From UBA1738 sp045655325 (GTDB lineage Bacteria; Bacillota; Clostridia; UBA1381): a stretch of DNA of 36,071 nt. Below are positions 15,162-23,229 of the stretch, one piece after another (within the stretch, counting starts at the first letter, position 1; the number at the start of each line of letters is the position of its first letter). The stretch lies in assembly GCA_045655325.1 (NCBI GenBank), contig JAZOOY010000008.1, forward strand, positions 1-36,071. The letters are read 5' to 3'. The notes under the pieces are model-generated. The model was not told where the DNA came from. It did not search any database and was given only the letters and a program-made list of their open reading frames with translations. Position numbers and translations under genes: made by a program.

Positions 15162-15518
15162 GTGAAAGAATCAGGCGAAATGTATCTTGAGTCAATTTAT
15201 GTTCTTTGTACCACCAAGCCGGCAGTACGTTCTATTGACGTTGCAGAGCATATGAATTTTTCAAAACCGAGTGTCAGCCGTGCTGTGGGCCTTTTAAAAA
15301 AGGACGGATATATTGAAGTTGATAAGGACGGTTATATCTCTTTAACCCAAGCCGGCAAGGATATGGCGAACAAGATTTTTGAACGACATACTGTTCTTAC
15401 AAAGATGCTTGTTTCTTTGGGCGTTGATGAAAAAACCGCCACAGAAGATGCCTGCAGAATGGAACACGTCATAAGCGATACTTCATTCCTTGCAATGAGG
15501 AAGCATTTTGGAAATTAA
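15162..15518 (+). CDS. Short DtxR-family iron-dependent repressor
   Basis: The 118-residue protein has a winged helix (SIDVAEHMNFSKPSVSRAVGLLKKDGYI) followed by the metal-binding/dimerisation helix region; the SH3-like third domain of full-length DtxR is absent. Ligands of the DtxR primary site are present: Met7 (GEMYLESIY), Cys98, Glu101 and His102 (DACRMEHVISD). Met/Cys at these places is the iron-type pattern; manganese-type MntR has Asp/Glu. His76 of the ancillary site remains but its usual Glu and second His partners appear to be Thr. It is divergent from feoA and most likely binds the three TTAGC-CATN-GCTAA sites when loaded with Fe(II). The GTG start has AAGGAG 11 nt upstream, a slightly long spacing. 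Confidence 0.85.
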   Translation: MKESGEMYLESIYVLCTTKPAVRSIDVAEHMNFSKPSVSRAVGLLKKDGYIEVDKDGYISLTQAGKDMANKIFERHTVLTKMLVSLGVDEKTATEDACRMEHVISDTSFLAMRKHFGN

Positions 15519-15540
15519 AAGCGGTTATACCGCTTTTTTT
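15519..15540 (+). terminator. Terminator after the DtxR-family gene
   Basis: AAGCGGT and ACCGCTT pair around a short loop directly after the stop codon, followed by a run of T. sfsA begins only 16 nt later, so read-through probably supplies some or all sfsA transcription. Confidence 0.75.
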
Positions 15541-15556
15541 GAATCTGGAGAAAAGT

Positions 15557-16228
15557 ATGAAATATAAAAAAGTTGTAAAGGGCGAGTTCATTTCCCGCCC
15601 GAACAGGTTTATTGCTCATGTTAATATAGAAGGGCAAATGCAGGTTTGCCACGTAAAAAATACAGGCAGATGCCGTGAACTTTTAGTCCCAGGTGCTACC
15701 GTGTTTTTGGAAGAAAGCGATAACCCCAACCGAAAAACCAAATATGACCTTATATGCGTCTATAAAGGTGACACCCTTATAAATATGGACTCACAGGCAC
15801 CCAACAAGGTATTTTACGAATGGGCAAAGGACTATTTTAAACCTGACTTTATACGCCCTGAATTTACTTATAAAAATTCCCGTTTTGACTGCTATATGGA
15901 GATTGGGAATGAAAAGATTTTTGCCGAAGTAAAGGGTGTTACCCTTGAAAATGACGGCGTCGCAAGTTTTCCTGATGCTCCAACAGAGCGTGGAATTAAG
16001 CATCTTTTAGAGCTTTCGGATGCTGTGAAAAATGGGTTCTCATGTTATGTATTCTTCATTGTGCAAATGCGGGGCGTTACTCACTTTGAGCCAAATTATG
16101 AAATGCACAAAGAATTTGCTGAAGCTCTTAAGTTTGCAAGAGATAGCGGTGTTAAAGTTATGTGTGTTGACTGTAACGTTACACCTGACACCTTAACCAT
16201 AAATGATTTTATTGATGTTGTAATATAA
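15557..16228 (+). CDS. sfsA: SfsA-family DNA-binding/nuclease-like protein
   Basis: The 223-residue product matches SfsA throughout: FISRPNRFIAHV near the start, HVKNTGRCRELL, and the signature FPDAPTERGIKHLLEL. The N-terminal OB-like domain is followed by a PD-(D/E)XK-like nuclease fold with FDCYMEI and FAEVKGVTL, where the Glu and Lys would be active-site residues. First described as a sugar fermentation stimulation protein in E. coli, its physiological role remains unclear. I chose the ATG at 15557, preceded by TGGAG, over an in-frame TTG at 15539 that lies in the terminator. Confidence 0.92.
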   Translation: MKYKKVVKGEFISRPNRFIAHVNIEGQMQVCHVKNTGRCRELLVPGATVFLEESDNPNRKTKYDLICVYKGDTLINMDSQAPNKVFYEWAKDYFKPDFIRPEFTYKNSRFDCYMEIGNEKIFAEVKGVTLENDGVASFPDAPTERGIKHLLELSDAVKNGFSCYVFFIVQMRGVTHFEPNYEMHKEFAEALKFARDSGVKVMCVDCNVTPDTLTINDFIDVVI

Positions 16229-16259
16229 AAAAACTGACTTCATAAGAAGTCAGTTTTTT
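16229..16259. terminator. Bidirectional terminator between sfsA and the phosphoesterase gene
   Basis: AACTGACTT and AAGTCAGTT form a 9-bp stem with A and T runs on both sides, so it can stop transcription from sfsA (plus) and from the convergent gene ending at 16265 (minus). Confidence 0.9.
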
Positions 16260-16264
16260 GTTTG

Positions 16265-19123
16265 TTATTTAAGTTCGATATTGTAGCCACCAGCGATGAA
16301 ACGTCTTAGTGTGATAACGTCTCTTACGTCTACCTCACTGTCTCTGTCGATATCTAGAGCAGCGTCATTTACTACAATGTCATAACCGCCTGCGATGAAT
16401 CGTCTTAAGAAGATAACGTCTCTTACGTCTACTGTTGTGTCATCGTTTATATCACCAGGAGTATATGTTACTTCCGGTTCATCCGGCACTTTTCTTGTTA
16501 CTGTTACCTTGATGTTATCAAGATATACTGTTGAATTCTGACGTGGACGTAGGTAAATTGCATAGTTACCTACTGTTGTCCAGTCATAATCTGTACCAAG
16601 TTCAAGTTCTGCAAATTCAACTGTTCTTGCAACTGTTGTCCATGTATTTGTAGCTATTGTACCACTAAAGAATGTCTCGAATGGGCTTAAACCGCTACCA
16701 TGATTTCGAAGCCATATATCCGGGTTGATTTCAGTTTCTGAATAAACGTCAAAGCTATATGAAATAACGTCGCCTTCCTGGAATGCGAAATTGTCAGCAA
16801 TCTTAACACCTACTGTGTTATTATTACTGTCTTTTAATCCTTCTGCCTTTATAACATTATCTCTTCCACCAATTCCGTCAGCTTCTGTTACTGTTACAGC
16901 ACTGCTTGCTATCCAAGTAACATCACTTACAGTATCAAATGGTGAATTAATATCAATAACTTTTTCTCCACTTGCATCTAAAGGTAAAGTTGTTATTTCA
17001 CTCTCGTAATTCACTGTAGAAGAAGCGATTGTCTGCGGTGAAGCATAAACTGTTGTGTTTGCTTTATATAAATCTTCTTCGCCATCCAATAGTTTTCCGG
17101 CTGATTTTAAGTTATGTAATCCCTTCTTATCAAAACGGTATACATCAACAGTATCAGTATCTTCATCAATACCTATAACAAGCATATTGATAACATTGTC
17201 TGCACCGCTTCCTACGTTATAGTAACCTACATATCCGGCATTCATATATGTGAAGTTAAGTGTTTCTTCTTTAAAGTTAACTACACTGCTCTGCGCAATA
17301 TTGATCTTGTCACCCCTTGCAAGGTATACGGAAGATCCGCCTAAATATGATTCATACGCTTTTGAGTGGTCATGGCCTGCCAAGAAGACAATATTTAGGC
17401 CCTGCTTTCCTGCTTGATTTAGTACATGGAATATGTGGTTTGCATATTTTGCATTAGCATCGTTCAATGTACGTAGGCTATAGTATAGTGGAACGTGTGA
17501 TAAAACAAATATTGGTTTTTCATAACCTGCCTCAAGCTTTTCGTTAAGGTAGCTTGCAAGGTTTTCAGCGGTATCCATAGTTCTTGCAATATTATTTTCA
17601 CAGCCATAATCATCTTCATGTAGAACGAAAACACCATAATCGCCGCTTGCAGGATCGTTGTTTCCGCTTGGTGCAAGACCAGTTGTTCCAATTGGAGCAT
17701 CGTGGTTACCCTGAATATAGACATGGTTCTCTTCTTCAGGAACAAAATCACCAACTGCTTCCTTTAAAGCATTAATGCCTGCAGTGGTTGCCTTACCAGA
17801 TGTGTTTTCATAGTCACCACAGAACAAGAATGCATCAGCACTTGAAAGTCCGCTTTCTTTTATTGCGCCAATTATGTTTTTAACATTCTGTGCTCCAACT
17901 TCGTTGTTTTCAGCCTGGAAGTCTGTACCAGCCAAAAGAGTTGCTTCATACTTTGAATAATCAAAAGTTACGGTAGGTGTTTCTGGTTCTGCTGGGGCTT
18001 CTTCAATCATAATGTTGCTGATTTTAAAGTAGCCATCGTTTGCTTCTTTAACATATTGTTTATATGCACCATACATATCTACCTGAACACCAATACTTGC
18101 TATGTCAGTAAGAGTTGATTTTCCGCCACCGATTTCCATATCTGCAATATAGTAAGTAGCTGAAACAGGTTCTCCTGTGTTCGCTACCACAGCACCATTT
18201 TTTACGTAACCTATTGTATTAGACTGGGTTGTTCCGCCTACTGAATCATATAAGCGTAGGTTAACTTCCATTGAATCATACAATTTGCCTTTTGAATTCA
18301 GAATTCCTTCTGATTCAAAATTAAATGAAATCTTAATGTTTTCTTTAGTTGAAATAGGCGCATTAGGAATAATTCTTAATCTCACCTGTGAGCTTGCTGC
18401 ACCCTCTGCTTCATTTGCAACGATGTCAGCTGTTGTAACCTTATATGTACCATTTCCTTCGTCTGTAACATATGGCCATTTTTCAACTTTGAATGCCCCT
18501 ACATCTGCCGGCTTATCCGGTTCAATTACCGGGCCGTCATAGTCTTCTCTTGAAACTGTTACTTTGAAGTTATCAAGATATACTGTTGCATTTTGACGAG
18601 GACGTATATAAAATGCATAGTTACCTGCTGTAGCAAATGTTCCGTTACTGTTTACAGTAGGTATAATTGCTTCTAACTGGTCATAAGTAACTGTTCGTGT
18701 AACTGTTATCCATTCGCCAGTTGTAATTGGTTGGCTATAGAACACTGCCATCGGATTTAAGCTATTACCATGATTTCTTAACCATAAATCAGGATTAATT
18801 GCTGTTTCTGAGTAAACGTCTAAACTATATGTAAGAACGTCACCTTCGCAGAATGCAAAACCGTCTGGGAGTTTAATCCCCGCTGTGTTATTATTGGAGT
18901 TCGCAAGGCCCTCTGCTTTAATAACCTTATCTCTTCCGCCAATTCCGTCAGCATTACTTACTGTTACACCTGTTTGCACCCAGGTAAGTTCGCTTGCATC
19001 GTCAAGTGGCAGATTAATGTCAACGACATTTTCTGTTACTGCAGATACCGACACCGCTACAAACATGCTTGCAATCACGCATAGTGAAAGTATTGCTGCA
19101 AATAATTTTTTACATCTTTTCAT
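16265..19123 (-). CDS. Secreted dockerin-tagged calcineurin-type phosphoesterase with beta-sandwich modules
   Basis: The 952-residue protein has a signal peptide (1-28, ending VSA). A WLRNHG-type beta-sandwich module (about 31-193) and a second, different beta-rich domain (about 207-375) follow. A metallophosphoesterase domain (about 388-690) carries the ordered metal-binding motifs GTDFQ near 398, CGDYE, GNHD near 474, SHVP and GHDH near 584. Another WLRNHG module (about 720-876) and a C-terminal type I dockerin (about 886-952) complete it. The dockerin has two calcium loops, DINDDTTVDVRD and DIDRDSEVDVRD, each followed by LRRFIAGGY. The protein is exported and could be fixed to a cohesin partner. 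The phosphoester substrate is unknown. It shares its promoter sequence and N-terminal module with the next gene, the mark of duplication. Confidence 0.85.
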   Translation of the reverse strand: MKRCKKLFAAILSLCVIASMFVAVSVSAVTENVVDINLPLDDASELTWVQTGVTVSNADGIGGRDKVIKAEGLANSNNNTAGIKLPDGFAFCEGDVLTYSLDVYSETAINPDLWLRNHGNSLNPMAVFYSQPITTGEWITVTRTVTYDQLEAIIPTVNSNGTFATAGNYAFYIRPRQNATVYLDNFKVTVSREDYDGPVIEPDKPADVGAFKVEKWPYVTDEGNGTYKVTTADIVANEAEGAASSQVRLRIIPNAPISTKENIKISFNFESEGILNSKGKLYDSMEVNLRLYDSVGGTTQSNTIGYVKNGAVVANTGEPVSATYYIADMEIGGGKSTLTDIASIGVQVDMYGAYKQYVKEANDGYFKISNIMIEEAPAEPETPTVTFDYSKYEATLLAGTDFQAENNEVGAQNVKNIIGAIKESGLSSADAFLFCGDYENTSGKATTAGINALKEAVGDFVPEEENHVYIQGNHDAPIGTTGLAPSGNNDPASGDYGVFVLHEDDYGCENNIARTMDTAENLASYLNEKLEAGYEKPIFVLSHVPLYYSLRTLNDANAKYANHIFHVLNQAGKQGLNIVFLAGHDHSKAYESYLGGSSVYLARGDKINIAQSSVVNFKEETLNFTYMNAGYVGYYNVGSGADNVINMLVIGIDEDTDTVDVYRFDKKGLHNLKSAGKLLDGEEDLYKANTTVYASPQTIASSTVNYESEITTLPLDASGEKVIDINSPFDTVSDVTWIASSAVTVTEADGIGGRDNVIKAEGLKDSNNNTVGVKIADNFAFQEGDVISYSFDVYSETEINPDIWLRNHGSGLSPFETFFSGTIATNTWTTVARTVEFAELELGTDYDWTTVGNYAIYLRPRQNSTVYLDNIKVTVTRKVPDEPEVTYTPGDINDDTTVDVRDVIFLRRFIAGGYDIVVNDAALDIDRDSEVDVRDVITLRRFIAGGYNIELK

Positions 19124-19165
19124 TCCTTTTTTCTCCTTCCGCTTTATATAAGCTTATGATTATGC

Positions 19166-19194
19166 ATTATACCATAATAAATATGATTTGTAAA
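19166..19194 (-). promoter_or_regulatory. Promoter of the dockerin phosphoesterase gene
   Basis: On the minus strand TTTACA (19194-19189) and TATAAT (19171-19166) are 17 nt apart. It is nearly the same sequence as the promoter at 21621-21649. Confidence 0.8.
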
Positions 19195-19220
19195 TGCACA
19201 TATTGGACTTTTTCAATAAA

Positions 19221-19250
19221 AAAACGCAAGATTTGCATCTTGCGTTTTTT
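19221..19250 (-). terminator. Terminator of the four-module dockerin gene
   Basis: AAAACGCAAGAT and ATCTTGCGTTTT form a 12-bp stem with a TTGC loop and a U-tract on the minus strand. An identical hairpin lies at 21677-21704. Confidence 0.9.
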
Positions 19251-19254
19251 ATTA

Positions 19255-21579
19255 TTATTTAAGTTCGATATCGTATCCACCTGCGATGAAACGTCTTAGT
19301 GTGATAACGTCTCTTACAACTACTTCGCCGTCTCTGTCGATATCTAGAGCAGCGTCATTTACTACAATGTCATAACCGCCTGCAATATAACGTCTTAAGA
19401 AGATAACATCTCTTACAACTACTTCGCCGTTACCGTCAACGTCACCAGGAATGTAAATTTCTTCCGGTTCATCAGGCTCCGATTTTTCTCTTGTTATTGT
19501 AAGCTTCAAGTTATCAAGATATACTGTCGCATCACTTCTTGGACGAAGATAGAATGCATAGTTATCTGCATTTGTCCAACCATCACCAGCAGCAGCAAGG
19601 TCAGCATAAGTTACTGTCTTTGTAATCGTTGTCCATGTGTTTGCCGCTATAGGTTCATTATAGAATGTTATAAATGGTGTTAGTGCTGTACCGTGGTTTC
19701 TTAACCACATATCAGGGTTGATTGCTGTTTCTGAATAAACATCTACACTATATGTAAGAATGTCACTTTCATCAAATGCAAATCCATCTGGAAGTTTAAC
19801 TCCAACTGTATTATTGTTTGAGTTTGCAAGGCCTTCAGCCATTAGAACCTTATCTCTTCCGCCGATTCCATCAACCGCTGTTACTGTTACGGCTTCACTT
19901 GCAACCCATGTAAGTTCATTTGCTGCATCAAGTGCTAGGTTAATGTCAACTACATTCTCTCTATTATCTTCCGGAACGTCTGGATCTACCGGAGGAACTT
20001 CTGGTTCGCCATTATCAATTCTTGAAACTGTTACCTTGAAGTTGTCAAGGTATGCTGTTACATTCTGACGTGGACGTAGATAGAACGCATATGTACCTTC
20101 GCTGTCCCAACCTTCAACGCCTGTTGCAACAAGATCAGCATATGTAACTGTCTTTGTTATCTTAGTCCATGTGTTTGCTGCCATTGGCTGTTCATAGAAT
20201 GTTACGAATGTTGGTAGATTTGTGTGGTTTCTTAGCCACAAGTCTGGGTTCATTGCTGTTTCTGAGTAAACATCTACACTAAATGTAAGAATGTCACCTT
20301 CACAGAATGCAAAGCTATCACCAAGTTTAACACCTACTGTGTTGTTGTTAGAGTTTGCAACGCCTTCTGCCTTAACAACGTTGTCTCTTCCGCCGATTCC
20401 GTTGGCATCAGAAACTACTACTGCATCGCTACCTGTCCAAGTTATATCACTTGCACTCTTAACGTCTACGTCAACAACATTCTTTCTTACAACTTCTTCA
20501 GGAGCTTCGTAGCCAACTCTTGCAACTGTTACCTTGAAGTTATCAATGTAAATTGTTCCGTTCTGACGTGGACGGAAGTAAAGTGCATAGTTATCTGCTA
20601 CGTTCCAGCCTGAACCAATGTTTACTCCAGTTGCTGTAACAATTTGATCGTATGTAAATGACTTTGAAATTGTTGTCCATGTGTTTGCCACTACATTCTC
20701 CTGATAGAATGTTACAAATGGGGTTAAGCTACTACCGTGATTTCTTAGCCAGATATCAGGGTTAGTTATACTTGTGTAAATATCAAAGCTATATGTAAGA
20801 ATATCGTCTTCTTGGAATGCGAATCCATCAGGAAGCTTAACACCTGCTGTGCTACCATTTGAGTTTGCAAGGTTTGATAATTCAACAACGCCGTCTCTTC
20901 CGCCGATTCCGTTTGCATCAGCAGCTACTCCGCCGTTTGTATAAGTAATGTCGCTTGCTTCGTTAACTTCGATTTCAACAACGTTACCTCTTTCAATAAC
21001 TTCTCTTTCAACTGCTAGCTGTAGATTGTCAAGATATACTGTTGCATCAGATCTTGGACGAAGATAGAATGCGTAGTTACCTGCTGTAGCAAATGTTCCG
21101 TTGCTGTTTACAGTAGGAATAATAGCTTCTAACTCGTCATAAGTAACTGTCTTTGTAAGAGTTATCCATTCGCCAGTTGCCATTGGTTGGCTATAGAACA
21201 CTGCCATTGGATTTAAGCTATTACCATGATTTCTTAACCATAAATCAGGATTAATTGCTGTTTCTGAGTAAACGTCTAGACTATATGTAAGAACGTCTCC
21301 TTCGCAGAATGCAAAACCATCTGGAAGTTTTACTCCCACTGTGTTATTATTGGAGTTTGCTAAGCCTTCTGCTTTAATAACCTTGTCTCTTCCGCCGATT
21401 CCGTCAGCGTTACTTAATGTTACAGCATTTGTTTTCCATGTAAGCTCGCTTACGTCATCAAGCGCCAAATTAATGTCGATGACATTTTCTGTTGCGGCAG
21501 ATACCGGCACTGCTACAAACATAGTTGCAATCATGCATAATAAAAGTATTGCTGCAAATAATTTTTTAAATTTTTTCAT
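19255..21579 (-). CDS. Secreted dockerin protein with four tandem WLRNHG beta-sandwich modules
   Basis: The 774-residue protein has a signal peptide (1-28), then four copies of one module of about 155 residues at 31-193, 199-354, 367-521 and 541-697. A type I dockerin (711-774) follows. Each module carries GIGGRD, a LANSN-type stretch, NPD-WLRNH, a YA-Y-RPR strand and a closing YLDN-K-TV-R strand. The fold pattern resembles CenC/CBM4_9-like carbohydrate-binding beta-sandwiches. No catalytic domain is present, so the likely role is binding to a glycan or cell surface while docked to a cohesin. The dockerin loops are DVDGNGEVVVRD and DIDRDGEVVVRD. A Pro/Glu-rich linker separates modules 3 and 4. 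Binding specificity is unknown and the CBM call is inferred from pattern only. Confidence 0.8.
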   Translation of the reverse strand: MKKFKKLFAAILLLCMIATMFVAVPVSAATENVIDINLALDDVSELTWKTNAVTLSNADGIGGRDKVIKAEGLANSNNNTVGVKLPDGFAFCEGDVLTYSLDVYSETAINPDLWLRNHGNSLNPMAVFYSQPMATGEWITLTKTVTYDELEAIIPTVNSNGTFATAGNYAFYLRPRSDATVYLDNLQLAVEREVIERGNVVEIEVNEASDITYTNGGVAADANGIGGRDGVVELSNLANSNGSTAGVKLPDGFAFQEDDILTYSFDIYTSITNPDIWLRNHGSSLTPFVTFYQENVVANTWTTISKSFTYDQIVTATGVNIGSGWNVADNYALYFRPRQNGTIYIDNFKVTVARVGYEAPEEVVRKNVVDVDVKSASDITWTGSDAVVVSDANGIGGRDNVVKAEGVANSNNNTVGVKLGDSFAFCEGDILTFSVDVYSETAMNPDLWLRNHTNLPTFVTFYEQPMAANTWTKITKTVTYADLVATGVEGWDSEGTYAFYLRPRQNVTAYLDNFKVTVSRIDNGEPEVPPVDPDVPEDNRENVVDINLALDAANELTWVASEAVTVTAVDGIGGRDKVLMAEGLANSNNNTVGVKLPDGFAFDESDILTYSVDVYSETAINPDMWLRNHGTALTPFITFYNEPIAANTWTTITKTVTYADLAAAGDGWTNADNYAFYLRPRSDATVYLDNLKLTITREKSEPDEPEEIYIPGDVDGNGEVVVRDVIFLRRYIAGGYDIVVNDAALDIDRDGEVVVRDVITLRRFIAGGYDIELK

Positions 21580-21620
21580 TCCTTTTTTCTCCTTCCGCTT
21601 TTATAAGCCTATGATTATTA

Positions 21621-21649
21621 ATTATACTATAAAAAATATGTTTTGTAAA
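21621..21649 (-). promoter_or_regulatory. Promoter of the four-module dockerin gene
   Basis: On the minus strand TTTACA (21649-21644) and TATAAT (21626-21621) are 17 nt apart, followed by the same leader and ribosome binding site as the gene starting at 19123. Confidence 0.8.
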
Positions 21650-21676
21650 TGCAATTATTGTATTTTTTCAATAAAA

Positions 21677-21706
21677 AAAACGCAAGATTTGCATCTTGCG
21701 TTTTTT
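21677..21706 (-). terminator. Terminator of the small dockerin gene
   Basis: The stem AAAACGCAAGAT/ATCTTGCGTTTT with a TTGC loop is identical to the hairpin at 19221, with a U-tract on the minus strand, a few nt past the stop codon at 21712. Confidence 0.9.
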
Positions 21707-21711
21707 GATTC

Positions 21712-22410
21712 TTATTTAAGTTCAATACCGTATCCGCCAGCAATGAATCTTCTTAGAGTAATAACGTCTCTTACGTCCACACCATCATCTCTGTTTACAT
21801 CTACTGCGTTTTCATTTACTGTTATGTTGTAACCGCCAGCGATATGTCTTCTTAGTGAGATAACGTCTCTTACGTCAACTGTTGTGTCATCGTTTACGTC
21901 ACCAGGAACATAGCTTGGTGTTGGTTCTTCTTCTGAAACACCTGTTGCATAGTTCAAAGCGATATTAACTAGTGAAAATTCTTCTTCGCTACTTGATATA
22001 TAAAGTGTCATATCTTTTGATTCTTCAGGCAACTTTGGATATACGTTGAAAGCAACATCTGAACCTGTAGCTGTTTCCTGGTTTATGTAATAGATTGCAG
22101 TATCCTTTGTAGGAAGTCCGCTACCTTCAACCAAGATAACACCATAATGTTCATCTTTTGTTGTTGCCTTATATGTTACACCAATTCTGTCTGAATTTGC
22201 ATAGAACTGTTCCAATGCTTCGTCAGCGTCTACATTTTTATCTGCTGCTGAAACCTGTGTATCTCCTGCAAACACAGTTAATTCAACTTTCTGATTTGCT
22301 CCAATGTCATAAAATCCATTTAGTGTAGCTTCTTCAGCTGCAACAGCTGTTGCGCAAAGTACAGATGAAACAGACACTGCTAGTAATAGATTAATAATTC
22401 TTCTTTTCAT
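21712..22410 (-). CDS. Small secreted dockerin protein with an unassigned beta-rich domain
   Basis: The 232-residue product has a signal peptide (1-25, ending AVAAEE). A single beta-rich domain of about 130 residues (28-158) contains KVELTVFAGD and AIYYINQETATGSDVAFN. A Glu/Pro linker and a type I dockerin at 169-232 with loops DVNDDTTVDVRD and DVNRDDGVDVRD follow. No catalytic motif is visible; the N-terminal domain is not one I recognise. The gene begins 30 nt after the SLH-protein gene with GAGGTAG as ribosome site, so the two probably form one transcription unit. A structural or adaptor role in an extracellular complex is plausible but unproven. Confidence 0.75.
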   Translation of the reverse strand: MKRRIINLLLAVSVSSVLCATAVAAEEATLNGFYDIGANQKVELTVFAGDTQVSAADKNVDADEALEQFYANSDRIGVTYKATTKDEHYGVILVEGSGLPTKDTAIYYINQETATGSDVAFNVYPKLPEESKDMTLYISSSEEEFSLVNIALNYATGVSEEEPTPSYVPGDVNDDTTVDVRDVISLRRHIAGGYNITVNENAVDVNRDDGVDVRDVITLRRFIAGGYGIELK

Positions 22411-22440
22411 TTTTTCTACCTCACAATCAATTCATTATAT

Positions 22441-23067
22441 TTATATCTCAAGATAACTAACCAATATTCTCGCAAGTTGCGCACGGGTTACTATACCCTT
22501 TGGTGCAATTGTAGTATCGGTTGTTCCTGAAAGTAATTTATTGTATATACCCCAATACAATGAATTCTTTGCCCATGAAGATATCTCATCGCTATCTTCT
22601 AACAATCCATCATAGATTGCATAGAACTGAAACTCTCCGCCTGTAGTTCCGCCGGAATATAGATGAAGAATCTTCATTCCCGCTTCCCTTGTCAAGGTAG
22701 CTTCAGGATCGAAAGTTGTTTCCGATGTTCCTTTTATATAGCCGTTTGTGTACCCCCAGCTAATTGCTTGCTTGAACTCTAGGATTTGGTTTTCAGTATC
22801 TGTGAAAGGAAGTTCCATACTGCTGTCAGGCTTTCCTGCCATTCTCCATAGCACTGTTATAAACTGTGCTCTGGTAACATTTGCATCAGGATTAAAGTTC
22901 CCTTCAGCATCTCCCACAAAAAGGCCTTCATTAGCAGCCTTTACAACAAATTCTTCAGCCCAATGGCCATCCATATCCTGAAAGGAAACTTCAGCACTTA
23001 CCCCCATAGGAAGCATTGCCAAAGCCATTGAGAATATCAGAAGGCTTATTATGTATAACTTTTTCAC
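22441..23067 (-). CDS. Free-standing S-layer homology (SLH) protein
   Basis: The 208-residue product has a signal peptide (1-25) followed only by three SLH repeats at about 28-75, 88-132 and 150-205. Hallmarks are DMDGHWAEEFV, NFNPDANVTRAQFITVLWRM, TFDPEATLTREAGMKIL and KGIVTRAQLARILVSYL. Three SLH repeats are the unit that binds pyruvylated secondary cell-wall polymers. There is no attached enzyme, cohesin or other module, which is unusual: the protein is a bare anchor or wall cap. The start is GTG at 23067, preceded by a G-rich AAGGGGGGG ribosome site. It heads a unit with the small dockerin gene. Confidence 0.85.
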   Translation of the reverse strand: MKKLYIISLLIFSMALAMLPMGVSAEVSFQDMDGHWAEEFVVKAANEGLFVGDAEGNFNPDANVTRAQFITVLWRMAGKPDSSMELPFTDTENQILEFKQAISWGYTNGYIKGTSETTFDPEATLTREAGMKILHLYSGGTTGGEFQFYAIYDGLLEDSDEISSWAKNSLYWGIYNKLLSGTTDTTIAPKGIVTRAQLARILVSYLEI

Positions 23068-23119
23068 GCTGACCCCCCCTTAAGCAACTGAATTTTTTTT
23101 GTTATATTTTGTCCATTTA

Positions 23120-23148
23120 ATTATATCACTTTGTTATCCTGACGTCAA
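23120..23148 (-). promoter_or_regulatory. Promoter of SLH/dockerin unit
   Basis: On the minus strand TTGACG (23148-23143) and TATAAT (23125-23120) are 17 nt apart, roughly 50 nt upstream of the GTG start of the SLH gene. Confidence 0.8.
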
Positions 23149-23229
23149 TACTTTTAGTAAAATTTTTTCAAGACTTTTTCAGGAGAAAAATCTCCCGAAA
23201 AAATCTCTATCCATAGAATATTCTGCGTT

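Noticed and set aside
15162..15518. MntR (manganese) identity for the DtxR-family regulator
   Set aside because: Met7 and Cys98 match the iron-type DtxR primary site, and the adjacent target is feoAB.
16265..22410. Repeats in the dockerin region as a CRISPR or nucleotide satellite
   Set aside because: The repeats are in-frame protein modules of about 155 residues and duplicated gene ends, without short spaced identical repeats.
16265..23067. A cohesin or scaffoldin gene that would complete a cellulosome in this block
   Set aside because: None of the reading frames here shows a cohesin pattern; any partner must lie outside the window.
23180..23197. Hairpin after malQ as a terminator
   Set aside because: A stem forms (CAGGAGA/TCTCCCG with G-U), but it is followed by A-rich sequence, not a U-tract, on the minus strand.
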